A stretch of DNA of 28,336 bases from Desulforhopalus sp. Lineage in GTDB: Bacteria > Desulfobacterota > Desulfobulbia > Desulfobulbales > Desulfocapsaceae. The notes under the pieces are model-generated. The model saw only the letters and a program-made list of their open reading frames with translations. It did not search any database and was not told where the DNA came from. The DNA lies in assembly GCA_023231425.1 (NCBI GenBank), contig JALNVI010000036.1:1-28336 (forward strand), in the 5' to 3' direction. Below, piece by piece: positions 16,151-24,342 of the stretch. Position 1 is the stretch's first letter; every line of letters begins with the position of its first letter. The position numbers were made by a program, and so were the translations under genes.

Positions 16151-17365
16151 ATGACTTATCAAAGCGTGAAAAATACTTCTGTGGAGTTTTTTCTCCGTCA
16201 GGAGCAACGTGTTTATGAATCGCGGATCAGTGGGCACGTTGAGCCCCAGACTTTTGACCTTATTGATTCTTTTGCCGGGGCCGGCGGAATGACTCTCGGG
16301 TTTTCTAAACGCTTTGGTCACTCGTTTAGATCGGTCTGGGCTAATGATTCCAATGAATATTGCGGACAGACGTACAACGCCAATTTTGGGGAGCATTGCC
16401 GGATTGGGGATATCGTTTCTATTTTGGAAGATCCTTCCATCGTTATCCCGACAGCCGACGTCGTTATTGGCGGACCTCCGTGCCAGGGGTTTAGTCTGCT
16501 GAATAAAAACCGGACGAATGATCCGCGTAAGCAGTTGTGGCGACCGTATTTTGAAATCGTTCGACGTTCTGAAGCAAAGATCTTTGTTATGGAGAATGTG
16601 CCGCAGCTTTTGAAGTCTGCTGAGTATGAAGATATCGTGAGAACAGCCAAAGGCCTGGGATTCAAAGTTTGGAGTGGAATTTTGTGTGCTGCCGATTATG
16701 GAGTGTCGCAAACGAGACGGCGGGCATTTATCATCGGTTGCAAGACAACTGATCCTCTGTGTATCCTTCCTCCTCGGAAAACACATTTCAAGCCGAAGAC
16801 TGGTAAAAAAGAGAGTTTTCTTCCTTTTGATAAAACGGAATATATAGGAATCCCCAAGGAGTGGAGAACTGTTCGAAACGCCATTGAGGATCTCCTTCCT
16901 CCGGTGGGGACTTCAATTCGTGAGGAGGCTCCTCCGTACGATTTGCATTTCGGGCGCAATCCCACGGAACTTAGCAAGAAACGGTATCGAATTGTGTCAG
17001 AAGAAGGCATGAACCGATTTGACCTCCAACGTCTTGCACCGGAATTGACACCTCCATGTTGGCTTAGGAAAAAGTCTGGCAGCACGGACCTTTTTGGCCG
17101 ATTGTGGTGGAATCGTCCGGCATTTACTATCAGAACGGAATTTTATAAGCCGGAAAAAGGGCGCTATCTGCATCCGCAACAACATCGTCCTTTGACCCAT
17201 CGGGAGGCGGCTCGTTTACAGTCCTTTCCAGATGATTTTATATTTAAAGGGTCGAAAATCGAAATTGCAAAGCAGATAGGCAATGCCGTTCCTCCTTTAT
17301 TGGCTGCACGTATTGCTGATGTGGTGCATCTACTTCTGACCGTGTCCGAAGAGGGAAAAGGCTGA
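16151..17365 (+). CDS. DNA cytosine-5 methyltransferase
   Basis: A 404 aa C5-cytosine methyltransferase that moves a methyl group from S-adenosylmethionine to cytosine in a specific DNA site. The motif order is canonical: motif I DSFAGAGGMTLGF from about residue 39, motif IV GGPPCQGFS with the catalytic Cys111, motif VI ENV at 148-150, motif VIII QTRRR from Gln187, and motif X GNAVPPLLAARIA from about 377. The region between VIII and X (about 200-360) should be the target-recognition domain, so the site cannot be read from sequence. AAGAAGG lies three bases before the ATG, a short spacing. Directly downstream are a vsr remnant that overlaps its end and an HNH nuclease gene, giving a restriction-modification layout. 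Base composition looks more AT-rich than the flanking metabolic genes, consistent with transfer. Confidence 0.93.
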   Translation: MTYQSVKNTSVEFFLRQEQRVYESRISGHVEPQTFDLIDSFAGAGGMTLGFSKRFGHSFRSVWANDSNEYCGQTYNANFGEHCRIGDIVSILEDPSIVIPTADVVIGGPPCQGFSLLNKNRTNDPRKQLWRPYFEIVRRSEAKIFVMENVPQLLKSAEYEDIVRTAKGLGFKVWSGILCAADYGVSQTRRRAFIIGCKTTDPLCILPPRKTHFKPKTGKKESFLPFDKTEYIGIPKEWRTVRNAIEDLLPPVGTSIREEAPPYDLHFGRNPTELSKKRYRIVSEEGMNRFDLQRLAPELTPPCWLRKKSGSTDLFGRLWWNRPAFTIRTEFYKPEKGRYLHPQQHRPLTHREAARLQSFPDDFIFKGSKIEIAKQIGNAVPPLLAARIADVVHLLLTVSEEGKG

Positions 17366-17620
17366 TTTTTCTTTCAAAGAAAAACGAAGCGGGCTCGTGA
17401 TGCATGTAAAGGATCGGGGCCCCAGGCCGGAACTCCTGGTTCGGTCTATGGCCTTTCGGCTGAGGTTCCGATTCCGGCTTTACCGAAAGGACCGCCCTAT
17501 GTCCATCGAACATTGAAAAAGGATAAACGCGTTAGTAGTGAATTGCTTCAAGCGGGTTGGATGTTCTTGTTATTTTGGAGTGTTAGAGTAAAAAAAACAG
17601 GGCAATTGCGGAAGAAATGA
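17358..17620 (+). pseudogene. vsr: Decayed very-short-patch-repair (Vsr) endonuclease gene
   Basis: From 17358 the frame reads KADFSFKEKRSGLV, then GPRPELLVRSMAFRLRF and RFRLYRKDRP, the N-terminal pattern of Vsr proteins, before a stop at 17514-17516. In another frame (stop at 17618-17620) the C-terminal pattern follows: KKDKRVSSELLQAGW, then FLLFWSVRVKKTGQLRKK. The middle of the protein (about 50-55 residues with the VHGCFWHRH catalytic block) is missing, so a deletion plus frameshift destroyed it. The expected start codon reads AAG rather than ATG. It overlaps the 3' end of the methyltransferase gene, as vsr often does with its partner. Vsr normally repairs T:G mismatches made when methylcytosine deaminates. 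The identification is from memory of Vsr motifs. Confidence 0.82.
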
Positions 17621-17638
17621 GGGGGAGGTCTTTGAGCG

Positions 17639-18577
17639 ATGTCGGTCTGCGAAAATGAAGATGCGACGAACCCGGAAGAGGTTCGCCAGAGAGTAGAACA
17701 GCTGATCCAAAATTATAGAATAGAACTTGAAAGCGCGGAACTCCGGCCGAAGGTGATCGCCCTGGTTTCGGTTTTTCGGGAATTGCGGGCTTTGGGTAAG
17801 GTGTTGATCCCTGCGGAATTCGCCTCTGCTGCGAGAGACAGAATCCTTTATTATTTCAGACAGTACCCTGGTATCGTCATCAACGGAGATGAATTGTTGG
17901 TGGTGTCTGGCATCCAGGATTATCCTCGTCGGTTAAGGGAGTTGAGGGTGCAATTCGGATGGGCTATTGCCAGCGGTGTGACTGTAAAGGAAATGGCCGA
18001 ATATGAAAATGATACCGTTTCGGATGAGCTCAAATGTATGAAGCCCAGTGATTATATTCTGCTTAACGAATGCCAGGATGTTGAAGCTGCTTTTCGTTGG
18101 AACACGGCCAATACCATTCGTAAGGAATCGGGCTCGGTGCGGGATAAGATTCTCAAATTTTTGCGAGCCAATATTGGAAAAGAGGTGATGAATGAAGAGC
18201 TACGGTATGTGGCAAATAACAAGACTGAATGGGCTCGGAGAGTTCGTGAATTACGCACAGAATTTGGTTGGCCCGTGGTTACGAAAGCTACTGGACGTCC
18301 GGATCTGAAGATCGGGGTTTACGTCCTTCAAGCTGATCGACAAAGTCCCGCGCATGACCGAAATATCCCGGATCAGGTGCGCCGTGAAGTCTTGCGTCGT
18401 GACGGGTATAAATGCGGCAACTACGGTTGGTCTCATGATGAATGGAATCCCTCTGATCCGAGACATTTGGAACTTCATCACCTTGAGCACCATGCAAGAG
18501 GCGGAGAGAACATTGCTGAGAATTTGAAGACTCTTTGTACTGTTTGCCATGATGCCGTTCATCGTCGAGAGAGATAA
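17639..18577 (+). CDS. HNH endonuclease with two winged-helix-like repeats (putative restriction enzyme)
   Basis: A 312 aa protein ending in an HNH nuclease domain: RREVLRRDGYKC, NPSDPRHLELHHLEHHARGG with His280-His281, ENLKTLC and VCHDAVHRRER. Two internal repeats precede it, at about residues 68-113 and 170-215. Each has the pattern RRLRELR or RRVRELR plus FGW at its end, suggesting tandem winged-helix DNA-reading units. The gene follows the methyltransferase and vsr remnant on the same strand with GGGGGAGG upstream, so it is the likely restriction partner. One oddity is that the first zinc pair, usually Cys-x2-Cys, reads Cys259-Gly-Asn-Tyr262 here, a change one base can make (TGC to TAC). 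The nuclease may therefore be weakened or dead. Specificity is unknown. Confidence 0.85.
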   Translation: MSVCENEDATNPEEVRQRVEQLIQNYRIELESAELRPKVIALVSVFRELRALGKVLIPAEFASAARDRILYYFRQYPGIVINGDELLVVSGIQDYPRRLRELRVQFGWAIASGVTVKEMAEYENDTVSDELKCMKPSDYILLNECQDVEAAFRWNTANTIRKESGSVRDKILKFLRANIGKEVMNEELRYVANNKTEWARRVRELRTEFGWPVVTKATGRPDLKIGVYVLQADRQSPAHDRNIPDQVRREVLRRDGYKCGNYGWSHDEWNPSDPRHLELHHLEHHARGGENIAENLKTLCTVCHDAVHRRER

Positions 18578-18900
18578 TTTTTTGTGTGGTATGGAATAAA
18601 TTAAAATCACGAAGGACTGTAGGATTCCTCCCATTCTAAAACCTCCATATGTTGTATTGTTACATGTTTCAAGTTGCTCCCCGATATCTGCCAGATAAAT
18701 GAGAAAAAAATGGTGCTTCGGTAGATAAATGGAAGAGCTGGCTTAATATAATGAGGTTGCTCTTCTGTCCTGAAGCTGAAGAGGGGGGCGGGTTCATCGC
18801 CTTCTGGGCAGAAAGGCTGGTTGTAAAGGCACCGCATGTGCCAGACCAGGCCCCTTGATATTTCAGGGAGCCTTAATTTACTTGAGAGGGGAGACCTCGG
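18578..18900. other. Intergenic stretch before gshA
   Basis: About 323 bases. It contains a small GGCAC/GTGCC hairpin near 18828-18842 and an AGGGGAG ribosome site just before gshA. I see no terminator with a T-run after the HNH gene and no confident promoter. An antisense open frame covering this region runs into gshA and looks like a shadow. Confidence 0.35.
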
Positions 18901-20481
18901 ATGGATCTCATTGAAATACTGGAAAAACTGGAGCAGCGTGATGCTCTGCACACCCTCGACTGCGGTCGCAGAGGGATTGAAAAAGAGGGGCTGCGCTATA
19001 CCTGCACTGATCACCTCTCCCGCAAGCCTCACCCTGTCTCCCTCGGTTCCCCGCTCACCCACGCAACGATTACCACTGATTACGCTGAGAGCCTGATGGA
19101 GCTGGTGACCCCTGCCTTCCGTAATCGTCGCGACGCCCTCACTTATCTTCGATATCTGCACCGGGTGGTGGCGGTTGACAGTGATGAGTATATTCTCAAC
19201 GGTTCCATGCCAGCCCGCATAGATGACCCTGAGGCTGTGGAGATCGGCTGGTACGGCGAATCCAGTGGCGGGCAGATGCGCCGTCTCTATCGTAAAGGAC
19301 TTGCGCTGCGCTATGGCAAGGCAATGCAGCTCATTGCCGGGATTCACTTCAACTACTCCCTCTGCCCGGATGTCTTTCGCAACTACGCCGAGATTGTCGG
19401 CGAGCCCTTCAGCCAGCCTTTTATCAATACGAGCTATATGAACCTCGTGCGCAATATCCGCATTCACGGCTGGATGATTCCCTACCTTTTCGGACACTCT
19501 CCGGCGGTGGACAGCTCCTTCTTCCACGGAGAACCCCATCGGCTTGACGCCCTTGATGACTCAACCCTCTATCTGCCTTATGCAACCTCCCTGCGCATGA
19601 GCGATACCGGCTACAGCAACAAGACTCCCTGGCCGGTAACGGCGAATAATCTTGAGGGCTATATCCACGACCTGCGCAAAGCTGTCTTTTCTCCCTCCAG
19701 AGAGTACGAGGCACTGGGGCTTTACGCCGCCGACGGAAGCCGGCAGCAGATCAGCGGCAATGTGATGCAAATTGAAAACGAATATTATGGCGTGGCGCGG
19801 CCGAAACAGATCGGTGTGGACGGTGAGACAACCCTCGCCGGGCTGGCCAGTCGCGGGATTGCCTATGTGGAACTGCGGACACTGGATATTAACTGCTTCG
19901 ACTGGGCGGGAATCAGTCAGAGACAGCTCGACTTCCTTGAGCTCTTTATGCTCTACTGCCTTTTTCACAAGGCGCCGATGCTTGATGAGACTCAGGAGGC
20001 TGAGTGTCGTGTCAATCTTGCAGAAGTGGGGGGGCGCGGGCGTGACCCGCAGCTGCGCCTGCAGCACTTCGGAGTCACACGAAGCGTTGAGGAGTGGGGG
20101 AGTGAGGTGTTGACGGCCATGCGGCCCATTGCCGAGGCGATGGATGTGGAGAAGCACCGGCCGCATTATATGAGTATCGTCGAGCGGATGGAGGGGATGG
20201 TCCGCAATCCCGACCTCACCCCTTCGGCACGGATTATCCGCTGTCTGCGCGGAGAGGAGGGGGAGGCCCCGATGAGCTGGCACCGTTTCATCACCGACCT
20301 CAGCCGCCGCCACATGGAGAAGAGCCGCCGCGTCGGTATTACGCCGGTGGAACAGGCCAAGGTGACTGCCGATGCCGTTGCCTCCTGGGAGAAGGAGGAG
20401 GCTCTGGTGAAGGCATCAAAAGATGTCCCGTTCGAGGCGTATCTAAAAAACTACTTCGTGCAGCTTGAAAGGCTGGGCTGA
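18901..20481 (+). CDS. gshA: Glutamate-cysteine ligase
   Basis: A 526 aa enzyme of the proteobacterial GshA type (E. coli enzyme about 518 aa). It should join glutamate and cysteine through the gamma-carboxyl, using ATP, the first and usually rate-limiting step of glutathione synthesis. Features seen are GRRGIEKEGLR (Glu27 and Glu29 as probable metal ligands), TTDYAESLMELVTP, IAGIHFNYS, and YVELRTLDINCFDW near residue 323. AGGGGAG precedes the ATG by about ten bases. The gene stands alone on the + strand. Its partner gshB is on the other strand beyond katA, perR and the restriction-modification module. The codon use resembles the GC-rich metabolic genes rather than the restriction module next to it. 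Confidence 0.95.
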   Translation: MDLIEILEKLEQRDALHTLDCGRRGIEKEGLRYTCTDHLSRKPHPVSLGSPLTHATITTDYAESLMELVTPAFRNRRDALTYLRYLHRVVAVDSDEYILNGSMPARIDDPEAVEIGWYGESSGGQMRRLYRKGLALRYGKAMQLIAGIHFNYSLCPDVFRNYAEIVGEPFSQPFINTSYMNLVRNIRIHGWMIPYLFGHSPAVDSSFFHGEPHRLDALDDSTLYLPYATSLRMSDTGYSNKTPWPVTANNLEGYIHDLRKAVFSPSREYEALGLYAADGSRQQISGNVMQIENEYYGVARPKQIGVDGETTLAGLASRGIAYVELRTLDINCFDWAGISQRQLDFLELFMLYCLFHKAPMLDETQEAECRVNLAEVGGRGRDPQLRLQHFGVTRSVEEWGSEVLTAMRPIAEAMDVEKHRPHYMSIVERMEGMVRNPDLTPSARIIRCLRGEEGEAPMSWHRFITDLSRRHMEKSRRVGITPVEQAKVTADAVASWEKEEALVKASKDVPFEAYLKNYFVQLERLG

Positions 20482-20507
20482 CCTGTTTCCCGCCATCTTC
20501 AGCCCGG
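20470..20507 (+). terminator. Hairpin at the 3' end of gshA
   Basis: The last codons of gshA (GGCTGGGCTGA, 20470-20480) can pair with TCAGCCCGGCC (20497-20507). A competing stem forms between 20498 and 20522. There is no T-run, so this is a weak call for the end of the gshA message. Confidence 0.3.
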
Positions 20508-20588
20508 CCCTTCTCAGGGCTGTGTTGACGATGGTTATACCATTCCTATTAAGTTATACCCCGTTTTGTCTCCTGTTTATCCATCTAT

Positions 20589-20644
20589 GGTTACAAACGA
20601 CAAAAGGAACCACGAATGGACACGAATAAACACGAATTATTACT
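20589..20644. repeat. Dispersed repeat, copy A
   Basis: The block GGTTACAAACGACAAAAG, followed by GAACCACGAATGGACACG and AATAAACACGAATTATTACT, recurs with small changes at 20859-20913 and, in part, on both strands around 27905-27990. It lies between convergent gshA and the efflux operon. A nearby TCCTGTTTATCC (about 20571) matches a motif next to the copy at 28 kb in inverse orientation. Confidence 0.85.
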
Positions 20645-20841
20645 GAAAAAACCATAAGAGAATGCCCTTGTGGTTGAATTCGGTCTGTTCTTTGCTTTGA
20701 GGTAATTGATATATGAGAGCGTAAAACGCTCAACCCCGACTTTCGGATGACTCTCAAAGTTGATTAATACTCCTGGTGCACTGTACGGCTTAACTTCGGA
20801 TACAAACGTTTTCGTTTAATGTGTTGTCCCTGTTCGTGAAA

Positions 20842-20983
20842 ATTCGTGTCCATTCGTGGTTACAAAATGCAAAAGGAATCACGAATGGACACGGATAAAC
20901 ACGAATTATTACTCATTCGTCATCGCCAAAAAAGATGTCTACGCAGTCGCGTTCTCTGGTCAATACAAAGTGTAAATGGTATT
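20842..20983. repeat. Dispersed repeat, copy B, with inverted arms
   Basis: CGTGTCCATTCGTG (20845-20858) and its exact complement at 20880-20893 flank a short loop. These are followed by GGATAAACACGAATTATTAC, then CATTCGT and a segment with AAAAAAGATGTCTACGCAGT. The same two segments occur at 27905-28050 in a different order, so the repeat unit is longer than the palindrome. It ends against the stop of the efflux outer-membrane gene. Confidence 0.85.
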
Positions 20984-22346
20984 ATTTCCCCGTATATTTC
21001 CCTGCCATTGCCTTGTACACAAGGTTCTCCTCTTTAAGCACTTTATAGCGATCGTTGACCACATCCTGTTCCGTGCTGTATTCGGTGTTCATTGCCACCA
21101 GCCAGTCGGAGAGTTCCCCGGCGCCGTTTTCGTAGCGCTCCCGATAGTACTCACTGTTTTTGCGGTTCAGCTTTTGCGTCTCTTCCCGGCTGGCCAGCGT
21201 CTCTTTCGCCAGGAGATACTGCTGCCAGTAGACGGCCACCTCATTAAAAGCTGTTGTCAGCGTTTCCTCAAAGTCCAGCCGGGCGTCTTCAAAGTCTGCC
21301 TCGACGCTCTTATCCGTCCATTTCAAGGTGTTCCACTGGAGAAACGGGAGACTGAGGGCGATAGAACCCGTTCCGATCGGCAGATCAAAGACCTTGCCGA
21401 GCTGGCTGTCGCTACTGCTGATGCCTGCCCCGAGGGTGAGCTGGGGGTACCAGCTGCGTTTCTGAGCGGTCTGGTTATACCACGCTTTCTCCAGCCGTTT
21501 TTCGGCCGCTTTTACATCGGGACGGGCAGAAAGCACTGAGATCGGTACCTGCAGGTCAATTGAGGTCGAGGGCAGATCCGTGAGGGGACGGGGACTGATG
21601 CTGGCGCGTTCCCCGGGGCGCAGGTTGAGCAGGTTGTTCATGGTCTGTTCAACTGTCGCCCGGCTGTCTTTCAGGGCGGTGAGGCTCTGCTTTTCTGACA
21701 GTACAGACTGGCGTGACTGCACGAGGGTGATGGACGTCGTCTTGCCTGCCTCATACTGGGCTTTGAAGATGTTGTACAGCTCCTCATAGCGGGCGATATT
21801 TTTCTTTGTCAGTGCAATGGATTCGTCGATGTAAGCCAGCTGGAACCAGGCGTCTGCCACGGAGTTGATCAGGCTGAGGCGTGTGTTCTCCAGGTCCTCG
21901 GTGGTGGCCTGCCATTCCGCGAGACTGGCCTTGCTGGTGGCGTCGAGCCGGTTCCACAGATCCAGCTCGTAACTCAGATCGAGTGTGCTGCTCCACGAGC
22001 TGGAGTCGTCACCACTCTTTAATTCGACACTTTTACTTCCGCTCATGCTGGCGGAGGCCTCAGGAAAGAGGTCCTGTTCGCTGATATGCAGGTAGTAAAG
22101 AGCCTTGCGGATGGTGATGGCCGATTGTTTCAGGTCAATATTGTTGCGCAGGGCCGTTTCCATCAACTCATTGAGCTGTGGATCTTCATAGGTTTGCCAC
22201 CACTGCCTGTCCACATCATACTGCTGCAGTTCCTGTGAGGACATCAATCCCGCGTCGGTCAGGGGATCTCCTGCCATTGGAGTCAGAGCACAGCTGGTGA
22301 GCAGCAGGGTGGTGCAGACAAGGGCGAGGGAGGTATATTTTTTCAT
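20982..22346 (-). CDS. Outer-membrane efflux lipoprotein (TolC/OprM/NodT family)
   Basis: A lipoprotein of 454 aa from the chosen ATG at 22346. The signal peptide KKYTSLALVCTTLLLTSCAL ends in a lipobox with the acylated cysteine near residue 19. An upstream in-frame start would put 19 charged residues before the signal, and AGGA before 22346 supports the shorter form. The body shows the two-fold repeat of outer-membrane factors: DRQWWQTYEDPQLNELMETA near the N-terminus, YELDLWNRLDATSKASL, then VPISVLSARPDVKAAEKRL and a second long helical half. It should form the trimeric outer-membrane duct for the MacA-MacB pump, encoded just upstream with a 34-base gap. The stop lies within a dispersed repeat. 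Confidence 0.92.
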   Translation of the reverse strand: MKKYTSLALVCTTLLLTSCALTPMAGDPLTDAGLMSSQELQQYDVDRQWWQTYEDPQLNELMETALRNNIDLKQSAITIRKALYYLHISEQDLFPEASASMSGSKSVELKSGDDSSSWSSTLDLSYELDLWNRLDATSKASLAEWQATTEDLENTRLSLINSVADAWFQLAYIDESIALTKKNIARYEELYNIFKAQYEAGKTTSITLVQSRQSVLSEKQSLTALKDSRATVEQTMNNLLNLRPGERASISPRPLTDLPSTSIDLQVPISVLSARPDVKAAEKRLEKAWYNQTAQKRSWYPQLTLGAGISSSDSQLGKVFDLPIGTGSIALSLPFLQWNTLKWTDKSVEADFEDARLDFEETLTTAFNEVAVYWQQYLLAKETLASREETQKLNRKNSEYYRERYENGAGELSDWLVAMNTEYSTEQDVVNDRYKVLKEENLVYKAMAGKYTGK

Positions 22347-22380
22347 AATTTTTCCTGAAAATGAGGACGGGGCGCGCTTT

Positions 22381-24327
22381 TTATTTCTGTGTAAGAGCTT
22401 CAATAGGGCTGAGTCGGGCGGCGTTGCGTGCCGGGACGAACCCGAAGATCACCCCGATAACCGTGGAGCAGAGAACCGCCGCAACGATAGAGGTTGTGGA
22501 GAAGGTCATTGCGAAATCGGTGACAAAGTGATTGAAGAGCAGGGCGATGACGACCGACAGCCCAACGCCGAAGATACCACCGGCGAGGCAGATCAGTATT
22601 GCCTCGATAAGGAACTGCTGCAGGATGTTGCTCTGTCGGGCACCGATGGCCATGCGCAGGCCGATTTCCCCTGTGCGCTCGGTGACCGATACCAGCATGA
22701 TGTTCATGACTCCGATGCCACCGACAATCAGCGAGATGACGGCGATGGCGGAAATCAGCAGAGTCATGGTGCCTGTGGTGGCTGTGATGGTCTCTTTGAT
22801 GGAATCACTGTTCATGGTGAAGAAATCCTGTGTGCCGTGGCGACTGGTCAGCAGTCGGGTAACGGTCTCCTCCGCTGCCTGCGAATTGACAGTATCCGCT
22901 ATCTCGGCGGTAATGGTGCTGATTACCTTGTCGCCGGTGATCTGGTGCATGACCGTGGTGTAGGGAGCCCACAGGCGGAGCTGCCCGCTGTCCGGACCGA
23001 AAGTGTTGGTCGATTCTGCTGTCACTCCGATGATGACCAGCGGGCGTTTTTTGAAGAGGATGGTGCGGCCGAGCACCTGCGGGAGAGGCATATCCGGGAA
23101 GAGCTCTTTTCTGGTGTTGTTGTCGATTACTATCACCTGATTGTCCTCTTTTACGTCTGTTTCATTGAAGAAACGACCGCCCTCCAGTTCGAGCCCATCC
23201 ACTGAAAAAAACTGTTCTCCCACGCCGTTGAGCTGGCCGGTGAGGGTTATGTTGCGGTAGCTGATATTGCCATTGGTGGAGGTCTGTGGTGTGATATTGA
23301 GCACAAAGGGCTGTTTTCCCAGCGCCTTCGCGTCATTGATAGTGAGGGTTCGAATCCGTCCCGAGCGTGAATCACCCCAGCTTTTACCGGGGTAAACGGA
23401 AATGGTATTGGTTCCTATTTCTTTGATTCTGCTGAGAATCTTTTCCTGTGAACCTTTGCCTATAGCTACCACCGAGACCACCGAGGCTATGCCGATGATA
23501 ATGCCAAGCATGGTGAGCAGGGAGCGCAGCTTGTGGCTGATGATTGCCTGCAGCGACATGCGGAAGGATTCGGCAAGCTGGTCGCTGTAGAAGGTTATGC
23601 CGTGTTTTTCTTCAACCCGTTCAAGAGGGGTGGGGGTGGAGAGAGGCAGGCGGCGCGTGTCGGAGATGATTTCACCGTCTTTGAGCTCAATGGTTCGGCT
23701 GGCGAAGGCGGCAAGTTTCCTGTCATGGGTGACAAGGATAATGGTGTGTCCTTTTGCGTGCAGTTCCGTAAGGATGTCCATGACCATCAGACCACTTTCA
23801 GAGTCCAGGGCGCCGGTGGGTTCGTCGGCGAGGATTATCTCTCCGCCGTTCATCAGCGCACGGGCGATACTTACCCGCTGCTGCTGCCCGCCGGAGAGGG
23901 TTCCGGGGCGGTTGTTCTCCTTGCCGGTGAGAGCGAGCTGCTTCAGCAGGTCCTCCGCCCGGCGACTTCTCTGACTCCTTTTCAGGCCTGCATAGATCGC
24001 CGGCAGGGCGACGTTGTCCCTTGCCGACAGGGTGCCGAGCAGATTATAGCGCTGGAAAATGAAACCAAACTTCCGGCGGCGCAGAGCGGCGAGCTGATCA
24101 GGATCCCTGCCAGCGGCCTCTTCTCCGTCGATGAGGCAGGAGCCTGAAGTCGGAGCGTCGAGACAGCCGAGGATGTTCATCAGCGTCGTCTTGCCCGATC
24201 CGGACTGACCTATGATGGAGATGAAGTCCCCCTGATCTATGCTCAGATTGATGTCCCGTAATACGTGAATCCGGTTGGATGGAGGGCCGAAATCCCTTGT
24301 TATATTGGAAAGCTCAAGCAGTGCCAT
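22381..24327 (-). CDS. macB: MacB-type ABC transporter (ATPase fused to permease)
   Basis: A 648 aa protein, the same length as E. coli MacB. The N-terminal ATPase has the Walker A loop GQSGSGKTT (residues 40-48), the signature LSGGQQQR (144-151) and Walker B IILADEP (164-170). A first membrane helix follows (LLTMLGIIIGIASVVSVVAI, about 270-290), then a large periplasmic domain, then three C-terminal helices and the closing FVPARNAARLSPIEAL. In the MacAB-TolC design this protein drives export of substrates from the periplasm, such as macrolides, peptides, haem precursors or lipopeptides, by a mechanotransmission mechanism. The substrate here is unknown. It starts 15 bases after the macA stop, with AAGGAG upstream, and is followed by the outer-membrane partner. 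The three genes form one - strand operon. Confidence 0.95.
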   Translation of the reverse strand: MALLELSNITRDFGPPSNRIHVLRDINLSIDQGDFISIIGQSGSGKTTLMNILGCLDAPTSGSCLIDGEEAAGRDPDQLAALRRRKFGFIFQRYNLLGTLSARDNVALPAIYAGLKRSQRSRRAEDLLKQLALTGKENNRPGTLSGGQQQRVSIARALMNGGEIILADEPTGALDSESGLMVMDILTELHAKGHTIILVTHDRKLAAFASRTIELKDGEIISDTRRLPLSTPTPLERVEEKHGITFYSDQLAESFRMSLQAIISHKLRSLLTMLGIIIGIASVVSVVAIGKGSQEKILSRIKEIGTNTISVYPGKSWGDSRSGRIRTLTINDAKALGKQPFVLNITPQTSTNGNISYRNITLTGQLNGVGEQFFSVDGLELEGGRFFNETDVKEDNQVIVIDNNTRKELFPDMPLPQVLGRTILFKKRPLVIIGVTAESTNTFGPDSGQLRLWAPYTTVMHQITGDKVISTITAEIADTVNSQAAEETVTRLLTSRHGTQDFFTMNSDSIKETITATTGTMTLLISAIAVISLIVGGIGVMNIMLVSVTERTGEIGLRMAIGARQSNILQQFLIEAILICLAGGIFGVGLSVVIALLFNHFVTDFAMTFSTTSIVAAVLCSTVIGVIFGFVPARNAARLSPIEALTQK

Positions 24328-24342
24328 TGTTTTTCTTTCTCC

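Noticed and set aside
18607..19539. Open frame on the - strand (310 codons)
   Set aside because: Antisense to the 5' half of gshA and its leader, with no recognisable domain.
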